A DNA stretch of 64,000 nt from Ochotona curzoniae (taxonomy: Eukaryota > Chordata > Mammalia > Lagomorpha > Ochotonidae): NCBI RefSeq assembly GCF_017591425.1, contig NW_024467105.1, positions 62,001-126,000 on the forward strand. The letters are read 5' to 3'. A model generated the notes under the pieces. That model was not told where the DNA came from. It ran no database searches and saw only the letters and a list, made by a program, of their open reading frames with translations. This document shows, in pieces, positions 51,087 to 63,491 of this stretch. The position numbers and the translations under genes are program-made. Every line of letters begins with the position of its first letter. Position 1 is the first letter of the stretch.

Positions 51087-53013
51087 GCGAACATGTACAT
51101 CGTGTTGTAAATGGTGCCAAAAACTTGGTTTTCAAAGGTAGCTGAAAACTGTGTTGGTGTTGAAGTTCTCGTTGTAACTGGAGTTGTCTGCATTTCAAAG
51201 CAGCAGCTAGATCATTATTTTGTGCGGAATACTAAATAAGCTGCATTTCAGCGCATTGTGTTTTTCTTCCCTATACCTAACATGTACTTCGTGTTGTAAA
51301 TGGTGCCAGAACCTTGGTTTTCAAAGGTAGCTGAAAACTGCGATGACGTTGATGTTATAATTGGATGTGGAGTTGTCTGCATTTGAAAGGAGCATCTAGA
51401 TCGTTACTTTGTGCGGGATACTCAATGAGCTGCATTTCAGCGCATTGTGTTTTAGAGACACTGTGTGATAAATGTGGGATTTCATTCGAAGCGGGTTTTA
51501 CATTGTGAAGCAGCTTCACATTCTGAGTTTGTTCCCTATAGTTAACATGTACTTCGTGTTGTAAATGGTGCCACAACCTTGGTTTTCAAAGGTAGATGAA
51601 AACTGTGTTGGTGTTGATGTTCTCGTTGGATGTGGAGTTGTCTGCATTTGAAAGGAGCAGCTAGATCATTACTTTGTGCCGAATACTCAATAAGCTCCAT
51701 TTCAGCGCATTGTGTTTTTCTTCACAATAGCTAACATGTACTTCGTGTTGTAAATGGTGCCACAACCTTGGTTTTCAAAGGTAGCTGAAAACTTTGTTCG
51801 TGGTGATGTTCTCGTTGGAAGTGGAGTTGTCTGCATTTGAAAGGAGCAGCTAGATCATTACTTTGTGCGGAATACTCAATAAGTTGCATTTCAGCGCATT
51901 GTGTTTTAGAGACACTATGTGAGAAATGTGGGATTTCGTTCGAAGCAGGTTTTCCATTGTGAAGCAGCTTCACATTCTGAGTTTCTTCCCTATAGCTAAC
52001 ATGTACTTCGTGTTGTAAATGGTGACACAACCTTGGTTTTCAAAGGTAGATGAAAACTGTGTTGGTGTTGATGTTCTCGTTGGATGCGGATTTGTCTGCA
52101 TTTGAAAGGAGCATCTAGATCGTTACTTTGTGCGGGATACTCAATGAGCTGCATTTCAGCGCATTGTGTTTTAGAGACACTGTGTGATAAATGTGGGATT
52201 TCATTCGAAGCGGGTTTTACATTGTGAAGCAGTTTCACATTCTGAGTTTCTTCCCTATAGTTAACATGTACTTCGTGTTGTAAATGGTGCCACAACCTTG
52301 GTTTTCAATGGTAGCTGAAAACTGCGATGATGTTGATGTTCTCATTGGATGTGGAGTTGTCTGCATTTGAAAGGAGCATCTAGATCGTTACTTTGTGCGG
52401 GATACTCAATGAGCTGCATTTCAGCGCATTGTGTTTTTCTTCCGTATAGCTATCATGTACTTCGTGTTATAAATGGTGCCACAACCTTTGTTTTCAAAGG
52501 TAGGTGAAAACTGCGATGATGTTGATGTTATAATTGGATGTGGAGTTGTCTGCATTTGAAAGGAGCAGCTAGATCATTACTTTGTGCGGAATACTCAAAA
52601 TGCTGCATTTCAGCGCATTGTGTTTTTCTTCCCTATAGCTAACATGTACTTCGTGTTTTAAATGGTGCCAGGACCTTGGTTTTCAAAGGTAGCTGAAAAC
52701 TGCGTTGGTGTTGATGTTCTCGTTGGATGTAGAGTTGTGTGCATTTCAAATGAGCAGCTAAATCATTACTTTGTGAGTAATACTCAATAAGCTGCATTTC
52801 AGCGCATTGAGTATTTCTTTCTTATAGGTAACCTGTACTTCGTGTTGTAAATGATGCCACAACGTTGGATTTTAAAGGTAGCTGAAAACTGCATCGGTGG
52901 TGATATTCTCGTTGGATGTAGAGTTGTCTGCATTTCAAATGAGCAGCTAAATCATTACTTTGGGCGAAATACACAATTAGATGCATTTCAGCGCATTGTG
53001 TTTCTTCCCTATA
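51087..53013 (+). repeat. Type C segment 1, nine monomers
   Basis: Order is S L S L L S S S S. S monomers are mostly 189 bp. Distinctive variants include TCACAATAGC before the monomer start, TGTGATAAATG in the L segment and GGAAGTGGAG. All three L monomers have broken boxes (TTCA near 51483 and 52200, CAGG near 51925). Confidence 0.8.
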
Positions 53014-55530
53014 GCTAACATGTACATCTTGCATTAAATGTTGCCACAACCTTGGTTTTCAAAGGTAGCTGAAAACTGCGTTGGTGTTGATGTTATAATT
53101 GGATGTAGAGTTGTCTGATTTTCAAAGGAGCAGCTAGATCATTACTTTGTGCGGAATACTCAATAAGCTGCATTTCAGCGCATTGTGTTGTAGAGACACT
53201 GTGTGAGAAATGTGGGATTTCGTTCGAAGCGGGTTTTCCATTGTGAAGCATCTTCACATTCTGAGTTTCTTCCCTACAGATAACATGTACTTCGTGTTGT
53301 AAATGGTGCCACAACCTTGGATTTCAAGGTAGATGAAAACTGCATTGGCGCTGATGCTCTCGCTGAATCTGCAGTTGTCTGCATTTGAAAGGAGCAGCTA
53401 GATCATTACTTTGTGCGGAATACTCAATAAGATGCATTTCATCGCATTGTGTTTCTTCCCTATAGCTAACATGTACTTCTTGCTGTAAATGTTGCCACAA
53501 CCTTGGTTTTCAAAAGTAGCTGAAAACTACCTTGGCGTTGATGTTCTCGTTGGATATAGAGTTGTCTGCATTTCATAGGAGCAGCTAGATCATTACTTTG
53601 TGCGCAATACTCAATAAGCTGCATTTCAGCACATTTTGATTTAGAAACACTGTGTGAGAAATGTGGGATTTCGTTCGAAGCGGGTTTTCTATTGTGAAGC
53701 AGCTTCACCTTCTGATTTTCTTCTCTATAGCTAACCTGTACTTAGTGTTGTAAATGGGGCCAGAACCATGGTTTTCAAAGGTAGCTGAAAACTGCATTGG
53801 CGCTGATGCTCTCGCTGAATCTGCAGTTTTCTGCATTTGAAAGGAGCAGCTAAATCATTACTTTGTGAGTAATACTCAATAAGCTGCATTTCAGCGCATT
53901 GTGTTTTACTTTCTTATAGCTAACCTGTACTTCGTGTTGTAAATGGTGCCAGAAACATGGTTTTCAAAAGTAGCTGAAAACTGCGTTGGCGTTGATATTC
54001 TCGTTGGATGTAGAGTTGTCTGCATTTCATAGGAGCAGCTAGATCATTACTTTGTGCGGAATACTCAATAAGCTGCATTTCAGCACATTTTGTGTTAGAG
54101 ACACTGCGTGAGAAATGTGGGATTTCGTTCGAAGCGGGTTTTCCATTATGAAGCAGCTTCACATTCTGAGTTTCTTCTCTATAGCTAACCTGTACTTAGT
54201 GTTGTAAATGGGGCCAGAACCATGGTTTTCAAAGGTAGCTGAAAACTGTAATGGCGCTGATGCTCGCGCTGCATGTGGAGTTGTCTGCATTTGAAAGGAG
54301 CAGCTATATCATTACTTTGTGCGGAATACTCAATAAGCTGCATTTCAGCACATTTTGTTTTAGACACTGTGTGAGAAATGTGGGATTTCGTTCGAAGCGG
54401 GTTTTCCATTGTGAAGCAATGATTTTCTTCACTATAGCTAACATGTTCTTCGTGTTGTAAATGGTGACACAACATTGGTTTCAAAGGTAGACGAAAACTG
54501 TGTTGGTGTTGATGTTCTCGTTGGATGTGGAGTTGTCTGCATTTGAGAGGAGCAGCTAGATCATTACTTTGTGCGGAATGCTCAATAAACTGCATTTCAG
54601 TGCATTGTGTTTTTCTTCCCTATAGCTAACATGTACTTCGTGTTTTAAATGGTGCCAGAACCTTGGTTTTCAAAGGTAGCTGAAAACTGCGTTGGTGTTG
54701 ATGTTCTCGTTGGATGTAGAGTTGTCTGCATTTCAAATGAGCAGCTAAATCATTACTTTGTGAGTAATACTCAATAAGATGCATTTCAGCGCATTGTGTA
54801 TTTCTTTCTTATAGGTAATCTGTACTTCGTGTTGTAAATGATGCCACAACGTTGGATTTCAAAGGTAGCTGAAAACTGCATCGGTGGTGATATTCTCGTT
54901 GGATGTAGAGTTGTCTGCATTTCAAAGGAGCAGCTAGATCCTTACTTTGTTTGGAATACTCAATAAGCTGCATTTCAGCACATTTTGTGTTAGAGACACT
55001 GCGTGAGAAATGTGGGATTTCGTTTAAGCGGGTTTTCCATTATGAAGCAGCTTCACATTCTGAGTTTCTTCTCTATAGCTAACCTGTACTTAGTGTTGTA
55101 AATGGTGCCAGAACCATGGTTTTCAAAGGTAGCTGAAAACTGCATTGGCGCTGATGCTCTCGCTGCATGTGGAGTTGTCTGCATTTGAAAGGAGCAGCTA
55201 GATCATTACTTTGTGCGGAATACTCAATAAGCTGCATTTCAGCACATTTTGTTTTAGAGACACTGTGTGAGAAATGTGGGATTTCGTTCGAAGCGGGTTT
55301 TCCATTGTGAAGCAGCTTCACTTTCTGATTTTCTTCACTATAGCTAACATGTTCTTCGTGTTGTAAATGGTGACACAACATTGGTTTCAAAGGTAGACGA
55401 AAACTGTGTTGGTGTTGATGTTCTCGTTGGATGTGGAGTTGTCTGCATTTGAAAGGAGCAGCTAGATCATTACTTTGTGCGGAATGCTCAATAAACTGCA
55501 TTTCAGCGCATTGTGTTTTTCTTCCCTATA
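53014..55530 (+). repeat. Island of A/B-type monomers inside type C
   Basis: Order is L S L S L L S S L L S. The part from 53465 to about 54600 repeats 47402-48540 (offset about 6063). It has intact box cores at 53219, 53670, 54124, 54387 and 55283, and one broken by a one-base deletion at 55019. The first L carries a rare CTGATTTTC variant near 53110 that recurs near 62057. Confidence 0.8.
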
Positions 55531-58500
55531 CCTAACATGTGCTTAGTGCTGTAAAAGGTGCCAGAACCTTAGTTTTCAAAAGTAGCTGAAAACTGCGATG
55601 ACGTTGATGTTATAATTGGATGTGGAGTTGTCTGCATTTGAAAGGAGCAGCTAGATCATTACTTTGTGCCGAATACTCAATAAGCTCCATTTCAGCGCAT
55701 TGTGTTTTTCTTCACAATAGCTAACATGTACTTCGTGTTGTAAATGGTGCCACAACCTTGGTTTTCAAAGGTAGCTGAAAACTTTGTTCGTGGTGATGTT
55801 CTCGTTGGAAGTGGAGTTGTCTGCATTTGAAAGGAGCAGCTAGATCATTACTTTGTGCGGAATACTCAATAAGTTGCATTTCAGCGCATTGTGTTTTAGA
55901 GACACTATGTGAGAAATGTGGGATTTCGTTCGAAGCAGGATTTCCATTGTGAAGCAGCTTCACATTCTGAGTTTCTTCCCTATAGCTAACATGTACTTCG
56001 TGTTGTAAATGGTGACACAACCTTGGTTTTCAAAGGTAGATGAAAACTGTGTTGGTGTTGATGTTCTCGTTGGATGCGGATTTGTCTGCATTTGAAAGGA
56101 GCATCTAGATCGTTACTTTGTGCGGGATACTCAATGAGCTGCATTTCAGCGCATTGTGTTTTAGAGACACTGTGTGATAAATGTGGGATTTCATTCGAAG
56201 CGGGTTTTACATTGTGAAGCAGCTTCACATTCTGAGTTTCTTCCCTATAGTTAACATGTACTTGGTGTTGTAAATGGTGCCACAACCTTGGTTTTCAAAG
56301 GTAGATGAAAACTGTGTTGGTGTTGATGTTCTCGTTGGATGTGGAGTTGTCTGCATTTGAAAGGAGCAGCTAGATCACTACTTTGTGCCGAATACTCAAT
56401 AAGCTCCATTTCAGCGCATTGTGTTTTTCTTCACAATAGCTAACATGTACTTCGTGTTGTAAATGGTGCCACAACCTTGGTTTTCAAAGGTAGCTGAAAA
56501 CTTTGTTCGTGGTGATGTTCTCGTTGGAAGTGGAGTTGTCTGCATTTGAAAGGAGCAGCTAGATCATTACTTTGTGCGGAATACTCAATAAGCTGCATTT
56601 CAGCGCATTGTGTTTTAGAGACACTATGTGAGAAATGTGGGATTTCGTTCGAAGCAGGTTTTCCATTGTGAAGCAGCTTCACATTCTGAGTTTCTTCCCT
56701 ATAGCTAACATGTACTTCGTGTTGTAAATGGTGACACAACCTTGGTTTTCAAAGGTAGATGAAAACTGTGTTGGTGTTGATGTTCTCGTTGGATGCGGAT
56801 TTGTCTGCATTTGAAAGGAGCATCTAGATCGTTACTTTGTGCGGGATACTCAATGAGCTGCATTTCAGCGCATTGTGTTTTAGAGACACTGTGTGATAAA
56901 TGTGGGATTTCATTCGAAGCGGGTTTTACATTGTGAAGCAGCTTCACATTCTGAGTTTCTTCCCTATAGTTAACATGTACTTCGTGTTGTAAATGGTGCC
57001 ACAACCTTGGTTTTCAAAGGTAGATGAAAACTGTGTTGGTGTTGATGTTCTCGTTGGATGTGGAGTTGTCTGCATTTGAAAGGAGCAGCTAGATCATTAC
57101 TTTGTGCCGAATACTCAATAAGCTCCATTTCAGCGCATTGTGTTTTTCTTCACAATAGCTAACATGTACTTCGTGTTGTAAATGGTGCCACAACCTTGGT
57201 TTTCAAAGGTAGCTGAAAACTTTGTTCGTGGTGATGTTCTCGTTGGAAGTGGAGTTGTCTGCATTTGAAAGGAGCAGCTAGATCGTTACTTTGTGCGGGA
57301 TACTCAATGAGCTGCATTTCAGCGCATTGTGTTTTTCTTCCGTATAGCTATCATGTACTTCGTGTTATAAATGGTGCCACAACCTTTGTTTTCAAAGGTA
57401 GGTGAAAACTGCGATGATGTTGATGTTATAATTGGATGTGGAGTTGTCTGCATTTGAAAGGAGCAGCTAGATCATTACTTTGTGCGGAATACTCAAAATG
57501 CTGCATTTCAGCGCATTGTGTTTTTCTTCCCTATAGCTAACATGTACTTCGTGTTTTAAATGGTGCCAGGACCTTGGTTTTCAAAGGTAGCTGAAAACTG
57601 CGTTGGTGTTGATGTTCTCGTTGGATGTAGAGTTGTGTGCATTTCAAATGAGCAGCTAAATCATTACTTTGTGAGTAATACTCAATAAGCTGCATTTCAG
57701 CGCATTGAGTATTTCTTTCTTATAGGTAACCTGTACTTCGTGTTGTAAATGATGCCACAACGTTGGATTTTAAAGGTAGCTGAAAACTGCATCGGTGGTG
57801 ATATTCTCGTTGGATGTAGAGTTGTCTGCATTTCAAATGAGCAGCTAAATCATTACTTTGGGCGAAATACACAATTAGATGCATTTCAGCGCATTGTGTT
57901 TTCTTCCCTATAGCTAACATGTACATCTTGCATTAAATGTTGCCACAACCTTGGTTTTCAAAGGTAGCTGAAAACTGCGTTGGTGTTGATGTTATAATTG
58001 GATGTAGAGTTGTCTGCATTTCAAAGGAGCAGCTAGATCATTACTTTGTGTGGAATACTCAATAAGCTGCATTTCAGCATATTGTGTTTTAGAGACACTG
58101 TGTGAGAAATGTGGGATTTCATTCGAAGCGGGTTTTACATTGTGAAGCAGTTTCCCATTCTGAGTTTCTTCCCTATAGTTAACATGTACTTCGTGTTGTA
58201 AATGGTGCCACAACCTTGGTTTTCAATGGTAGCTGAAAACTGCGTTGGTGTTGATGTTCTCGTTGGATGTAGAGTTGTGTGCATTTCAAATGAGCAGCTA
58301 AATCATTACTTTGTGAGTAATACTCAATAAGCTGCATTTCAGCGCATTGTGTATTTCTTTCTTATAGGTAATCTGTACCTCGTGTTGTAAATGATGCCAC
58401 AACGTTGGATTTCAAAGGTAGCTGAAAACTGCATCGGTGGTGATATTCTCGTTGGATGTAGAGTTGTCTGCATTTCAAAGGAGCAGCTAGATCCTTACTT

Positions 58501-61500
58501 TGTTTGGAATACTCAATGAGCTGCATTTCAGCGCATTGTGTTTTAGAGACACTGTGTGATAAATGTGGGATTTCATTCGAAGCGGGTTTTACATTGTGAA
58601 GCAGCTTCACATTCTGAGTTTCTTCCCTATAGTTAACATGTACTTCGTGTTGTAAATGGTGCCACAACCTTGGTTTTCAAAGGTAGATGAAAACTGTGTT
58701 GGTGTTGATGTTCTCGTTGGATGTGGAGTTGTCTGCATTTGAAAGGAGCAGCTAGATCATTACTTTGTGCCGAATACTCAATAAGCTCCATTTCAGCGCA
58801 TTGTGTTTTTCTTCACAATAGCTAACATGTACTTCGTGTTGTAAATGGTGCCACAACCTTGGTTTTCAAAGGTAGCTGAAAACTTTGTTCGTGGTGATGT
58901 TCTCGTTGGAAGTGGAGTTGTCTGCATTTGAAAGGAGCATCTAGATCGTTACTTTGTGCGGGATACTCAATGAGCTGCATTTCAGCGCATTGTGTTTTTC
59001 TTCCGTATAGCTATCATGTACTTCGTGTTATAAATGGTGCCACAACCTTTGTTTTCAAAGGTAGGTGAAAACTGCGATGATGTTGATGTTATAATTGGAT
59101 GTGGAGTTGTCTGCATTTGAAAGGAGCAGCTAGATCATTACTTTGTGCGGAATACTCAAAATGCTGCATTTCAGCGCATTGTGTTTTTCTTCCCTATAGC
59201 TAACATGTACTTCGTGTTTTAAATGGTGCCAGGACCTTGGTTTTCAAAGGTAGCTGAAAACTGCGTTGGTGTTGATGTTCTCGTTGGATGTAGAGTTGTG
59301 TGCATTTCAAATGAGCAGCTAAATCATTACTTTGTGAGTAATACTCAATAAGCTGCATTTCAGCGCATTGAGTATTTCTTTCTTATAGGTAACCTGTACT
59401 TCGTGTTGTAAATGATGCCACAACGTTGGATTTTAAAGGTAGCTGAAAACTGCATCGGTGGTGATATTCTCGTTGGATGTAGAGTTGTCTGCATTTCAAA
59501 TGAGCAGCTAAATCATTACTTTGGGCGAAATACACAATTAGATGCATTTCAGCGCATTGTGTTTCTTCCCTATAGCTAACATGTACATCTTGCATTAAAT
59601 GTTGCCACAACCTTGGTTTTCAAAGGTAGCTGAAAACTGCGTTGGTGTTGATGTTATAATTGGATGTAGAGTTGTCTGCATTTCAAAGGAGCAGCTAGAT
59701 CATTACTTTGTGCGGAATACTCAATAAGCTGCATTTCAGCATATTGTGTTTTAGAGACACTGTGTGAGAAATGTGGGATTTCATTCGAAGCGGGTTTTAC
59801 ATTGTGAAGCAGTTTCCCATTCTGAGTTTCTTCCCTATAGTTAACATGTACTTCGTGTTGTAAATGGTGCCACAACCTTGGTTTTCAATGGTAGCTGAAA
59901 ACTGCGATGATGTTAATGTTATAATTGGATGTGGAGTTGTCTGCATTTGAAAGGAGCAGCTAGATCATTACTTTGTGCGGAATACTCAAAATGCTGCATT
60001 TCAGCGCATTGTGTTTTTCTTCCCTATAGCTAACATTTACTTCGTGTTATAAATGGTGCCAGAACCTTGGTTTTCAAAGGTAGCTGAAAACTGCGTTGGT
60101 GTTGATGTTCTCGTTGGATGTAGAGTTGTGTGCATTTCAAATGAGCAGCTAAATCATTACTTTGTGAGTAATACTCAATAAGCTGCATTTCAGCGCATTG
60201 TGTATTTCTTTCTTATAGGTAATCTGTACCTCGTGTTGTAAATGATGCCACAACGTTGGATTTCAAAGGTATCTGAAAACTGCATCGGTGGTGATATTCT
60301 CGTTGGATGTAGAGTTGTCTGCATTTCAAAGGAGCAGCTAGATCCTTACTTTGTTTGGAATACTCAATAAGCTGCATTTCAGCACATTGTGTTTTAGAGA
60401 CACTGTGTGATAAATGTGGGATTTCATTCGAAGCGGGTTTTACATTGTGAAGCAGCTTCACATTCTGAGTTTCTTCCCTATAGTTAACATGTACTTCGTG
60501 TTGTAAATGGTGCCACAACCTTGGTTTTCAAAGGTAGATGAAAACTGTGTTGGTGTTGATGTTCTCGTTGGATGTGGAGTTGTCTGCATTTGAAAGGAGC
60601 AGCTAGATCATTACTTTGTGCCGAATACTCAATAAGCTCCATTTCAGCGCATTGTGTTTTTCTTCACAATAGCTAACATGTACTTCGTGTTGTAAATGGT
60701 GCCACAACCTTGGTTTTCAAAGGTAGCTGAAAACTTTGTTCGTGGTGATGTTCTCGTTGGAAGAGGAGTTGTCTGCATTTGAAAGGAGCAGCTAGATCAT
60801 TACTTTGTGCGGAATACTCAATAAGCTGCATTTCAGCGCATTGTGTTTTAGAGACACTATGTGAGAAATGTGGGATTTCGTTCGAAGCAGGTTTTCCATT
60901 GTGAAGCAGCTTCACATTCTGAGTTTCTTCCCTATAGCTAACATGTACTTCGTGTTGTAAATGGTGACACAACCTTGGTTTTCAAAGGTAGATGAAAACT
61001 GTGTTGGTGTTGATGTTCTCGTTGGATGCGGATTTGTCTGCATTTGAAAGGAGCATCTAGATCGTTACTTTGTGCGGGATACTCAATGAGCTGCATTTCA
61101 GCGCATTGTGTTTTAGAGACACTGTGTGATAAATGTGGGATTTCATTCGAAGCGGGTTTTACATTGTGAAGCAGCTTCACATTCTGAGTTTGTTCCCTAT
61201 AGTTAACATGTACTTCGTGTTGTAAATGGTGCCACAACCTTGGTTTTCAAAGGTAGATGAAAACTGTGTTGGTGTTGATGTTCTCGTTGGATGTGGAGTT
61301 GTCTGCATTTGAAAGGAGCAGCTAGATCATTACTTTGTGCGGAATACTCAATGAGCTGCATTTCAGCGCATTGTGTTTTTCTTCCGTATAGCTATCATGT
61401 ACTTCGTGTTATAAATGGTGCCACAACCTTTGTTTTCAAAGGTAGGTGAAAACTGCGATGATGTTGATGTTATAATTGGATGTGGAGTTGTCTGCATTTG

Positions 61501-61955
61501 AAAGGAGCAGCTAGATCATTACTTTGTGCGGAATACTCAAAATGCTGCATTTCAGCGCATTGTGTTTTTCTTCCCTATAGCTAACATGTACTTCGTGTTT
61601 TAAATGGTGCCAGGACCTTGGTTTTCAAAGGTAGCTGAAAACTGCGTTGGTGTTGATGTTCTCGTTGGATGTAGAGTTGTGTGCATTTCAAATGAGCAGC
61701 TAAATCATTACTTTGTGAGTAATACTCAATAAGCTGCATTTCAGCGCATTGAGTATTTCTTTCTTATAGGTAACCTGTACTTCGTGTTGTAAATGATGCC
61801 ACAACGTTGGATTTTAAAGGTAGCTGAAAACTGCATCGGTGGTGATATTCTCGTTGGATGTAGAGTTGTCTGCATTTCAAATGAGCAGCTAAATCATTAC
61901 TTTGGGCGAAATACACAATTAGATGCATTTCAGCGCATTGTGTTTCTTCCCTATA
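55531..61955 (+). repeat. Type C segment 2, 29 or so monomers, no intact box
   Basis: Opens with an S, then two tandem LLS trimers (see separate entry), then runs rich in S. Units of about 1.66 kb recur: starts at 57347, 57536, 57725, 57913 and 58178 repeat at 59010, 59199, 59388, 59575 and 59840. One extra S (60029) enters the second copy. All ten L monomers carry a mutated box, either TTCA or CAGG. Confidence 0.8.
55720..57157 (+). repeat. Two tandem 719-bp LLS trimers
   Basis: Monomer starts are 55720, 55985, 56250, 56439, 56704 and 56969, giving L L S twice with an exact period of 719. The first L has a CAGG box and the second a TTCA box. Single LLS copies with the same variants occur at 51730-52448, 60672-61390 and, entering the window edge, from 63492. 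Confidence 0.83.
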
Positions 61956-63491
61956 GCTAACATGTACATCTTGCATTAAATGTTGCCACAACCTTGGTTT
62001 TCAAAGGTAGCTGAAAACTGCGTTGGTGTTGATGTTATAATTGGATGTAGAGTTGTCTGATTTTCAAAGGAGCAGCTAGATCATTACTTTGTGCGGAATA
62101 CTCAATAAGCTGCATTTCAGCACATTTTGTTTTAGACACTGTGTGAGAAATGTGGGATTTCGTTCGAAGCGGGTTTTCCATTGTGAAGCAATGATTTTCT
62201 TCCCTATAGCTAACATGTTCTTCGTGTTGTAAATGGTGACACAACATTGGTTTCAAAGGTAGACGAAAACTGTGTTGGTGTTGATGTTCTCGTTGGATGT
62301 GGAGTTGTCTGCATTTGAGAGGAGCAGCTAGATCATTACTTTGTGCGGAATGCTCAATAAACTGCATTTCAGTGCATTGTGTTTTTCTTCCCTATAGCTA
62401 ACATTTACTTCGTGTTTTAAATGGTGCCAGAACCTTGGTTTTCAAAGGTAGCTGAAAACTGCGTTGGTGTTGATGTTCTCGTTGGATGTAGAGTTGTCTG
62501 CATTTCAAATGAGCAGCTAAATCATTACTTTGTGAGTAATACTCAATAAGATGCATTTCAGCGCATTGTGTATTTCTTTCTTATAGGTAATCTGTACTTC
62601 GTGTTGTAAATGATGCCACAACGTTGGATTTCAAAGGTAGCTGAAAACTGCATCGGTGGTGATATTCTCGTTGGATGTAGAGTTGTCTGCATTTCAAAGG
62701 AGCAGCTAGATCCTTACTTTGTTTGGAATACTCAATAAGCTGCATTTCAGCACATTTTGTGTTAGAGACACTGCGTGAGAAATGTGGGATTTCGTTTAAG
62801 CGGGTTTTCCATTATGAAGCAGCTTCACATTCTGAGTTTCTTCTCTATAGCTAACCTGTACTTAGTGTTGTAAATGGTGCCAGAACCATGGTTTTCAAAG
62901 GTAGCTGAAAACTGCATTGGCGCTGATGCTCTCGCTGCATGTGGAGTTGTCTGCATTTGAAAGGAGCAGCTAGATCATTACTTTGTGCGGAATACTCAAT
63001 AAGCTGCATTTCAGCACATTTTGTTTTAGAGACACTGTGTGAGAAATGTGGGATTTCGTTCGAAGCGGGTTTTCCATTGTGAAGCAGCTTCACTTTCTGA
63101 TTTTCTTCACTATAGCTAACATGTTCTTCGTGTTGTAAATGGTGACACAACATTGGTTTCAAAGGTAGACGAAAACTGTGTTGGTGTTGATGTTCTCGTT
63201 GGATGTGGAGTTGTCTGCATTTGAAAGGAGCAGCTAGATCATTACTTTGTGCGGAATGCTCAATAAACTGCATTTCAGCGCATTGTGTTTTTCTTCCCTA
63301 TAGCTAACATGTGCTTAGTGCTGTAAAAGGTGCCATAACCTTAGTTTTCAAAAGTAGCTGAAAACTGCGATGACGTTGATGTTATAATTGGATGTGGAGT
63401 TGTCTGCATTTGAAAGGAGCAGCTAGATCATTACTTTGTGCCGAATACTCAATAAGCTCCATTTCAGCGCATTGTGTTTTTCTTCACAATA
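61956..63491 (+). repeat. Second A/B-type island inside type C
   Basis: Order is L S S L L S S, beginning with the 253-bp L (61956-62208). It aligns with 54184-55719 at an offset of 7772 over most of its length. Intact box cores start at 62159 and 63055; the one at 62791 has the one-base deletion. Confidence 0.8.
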
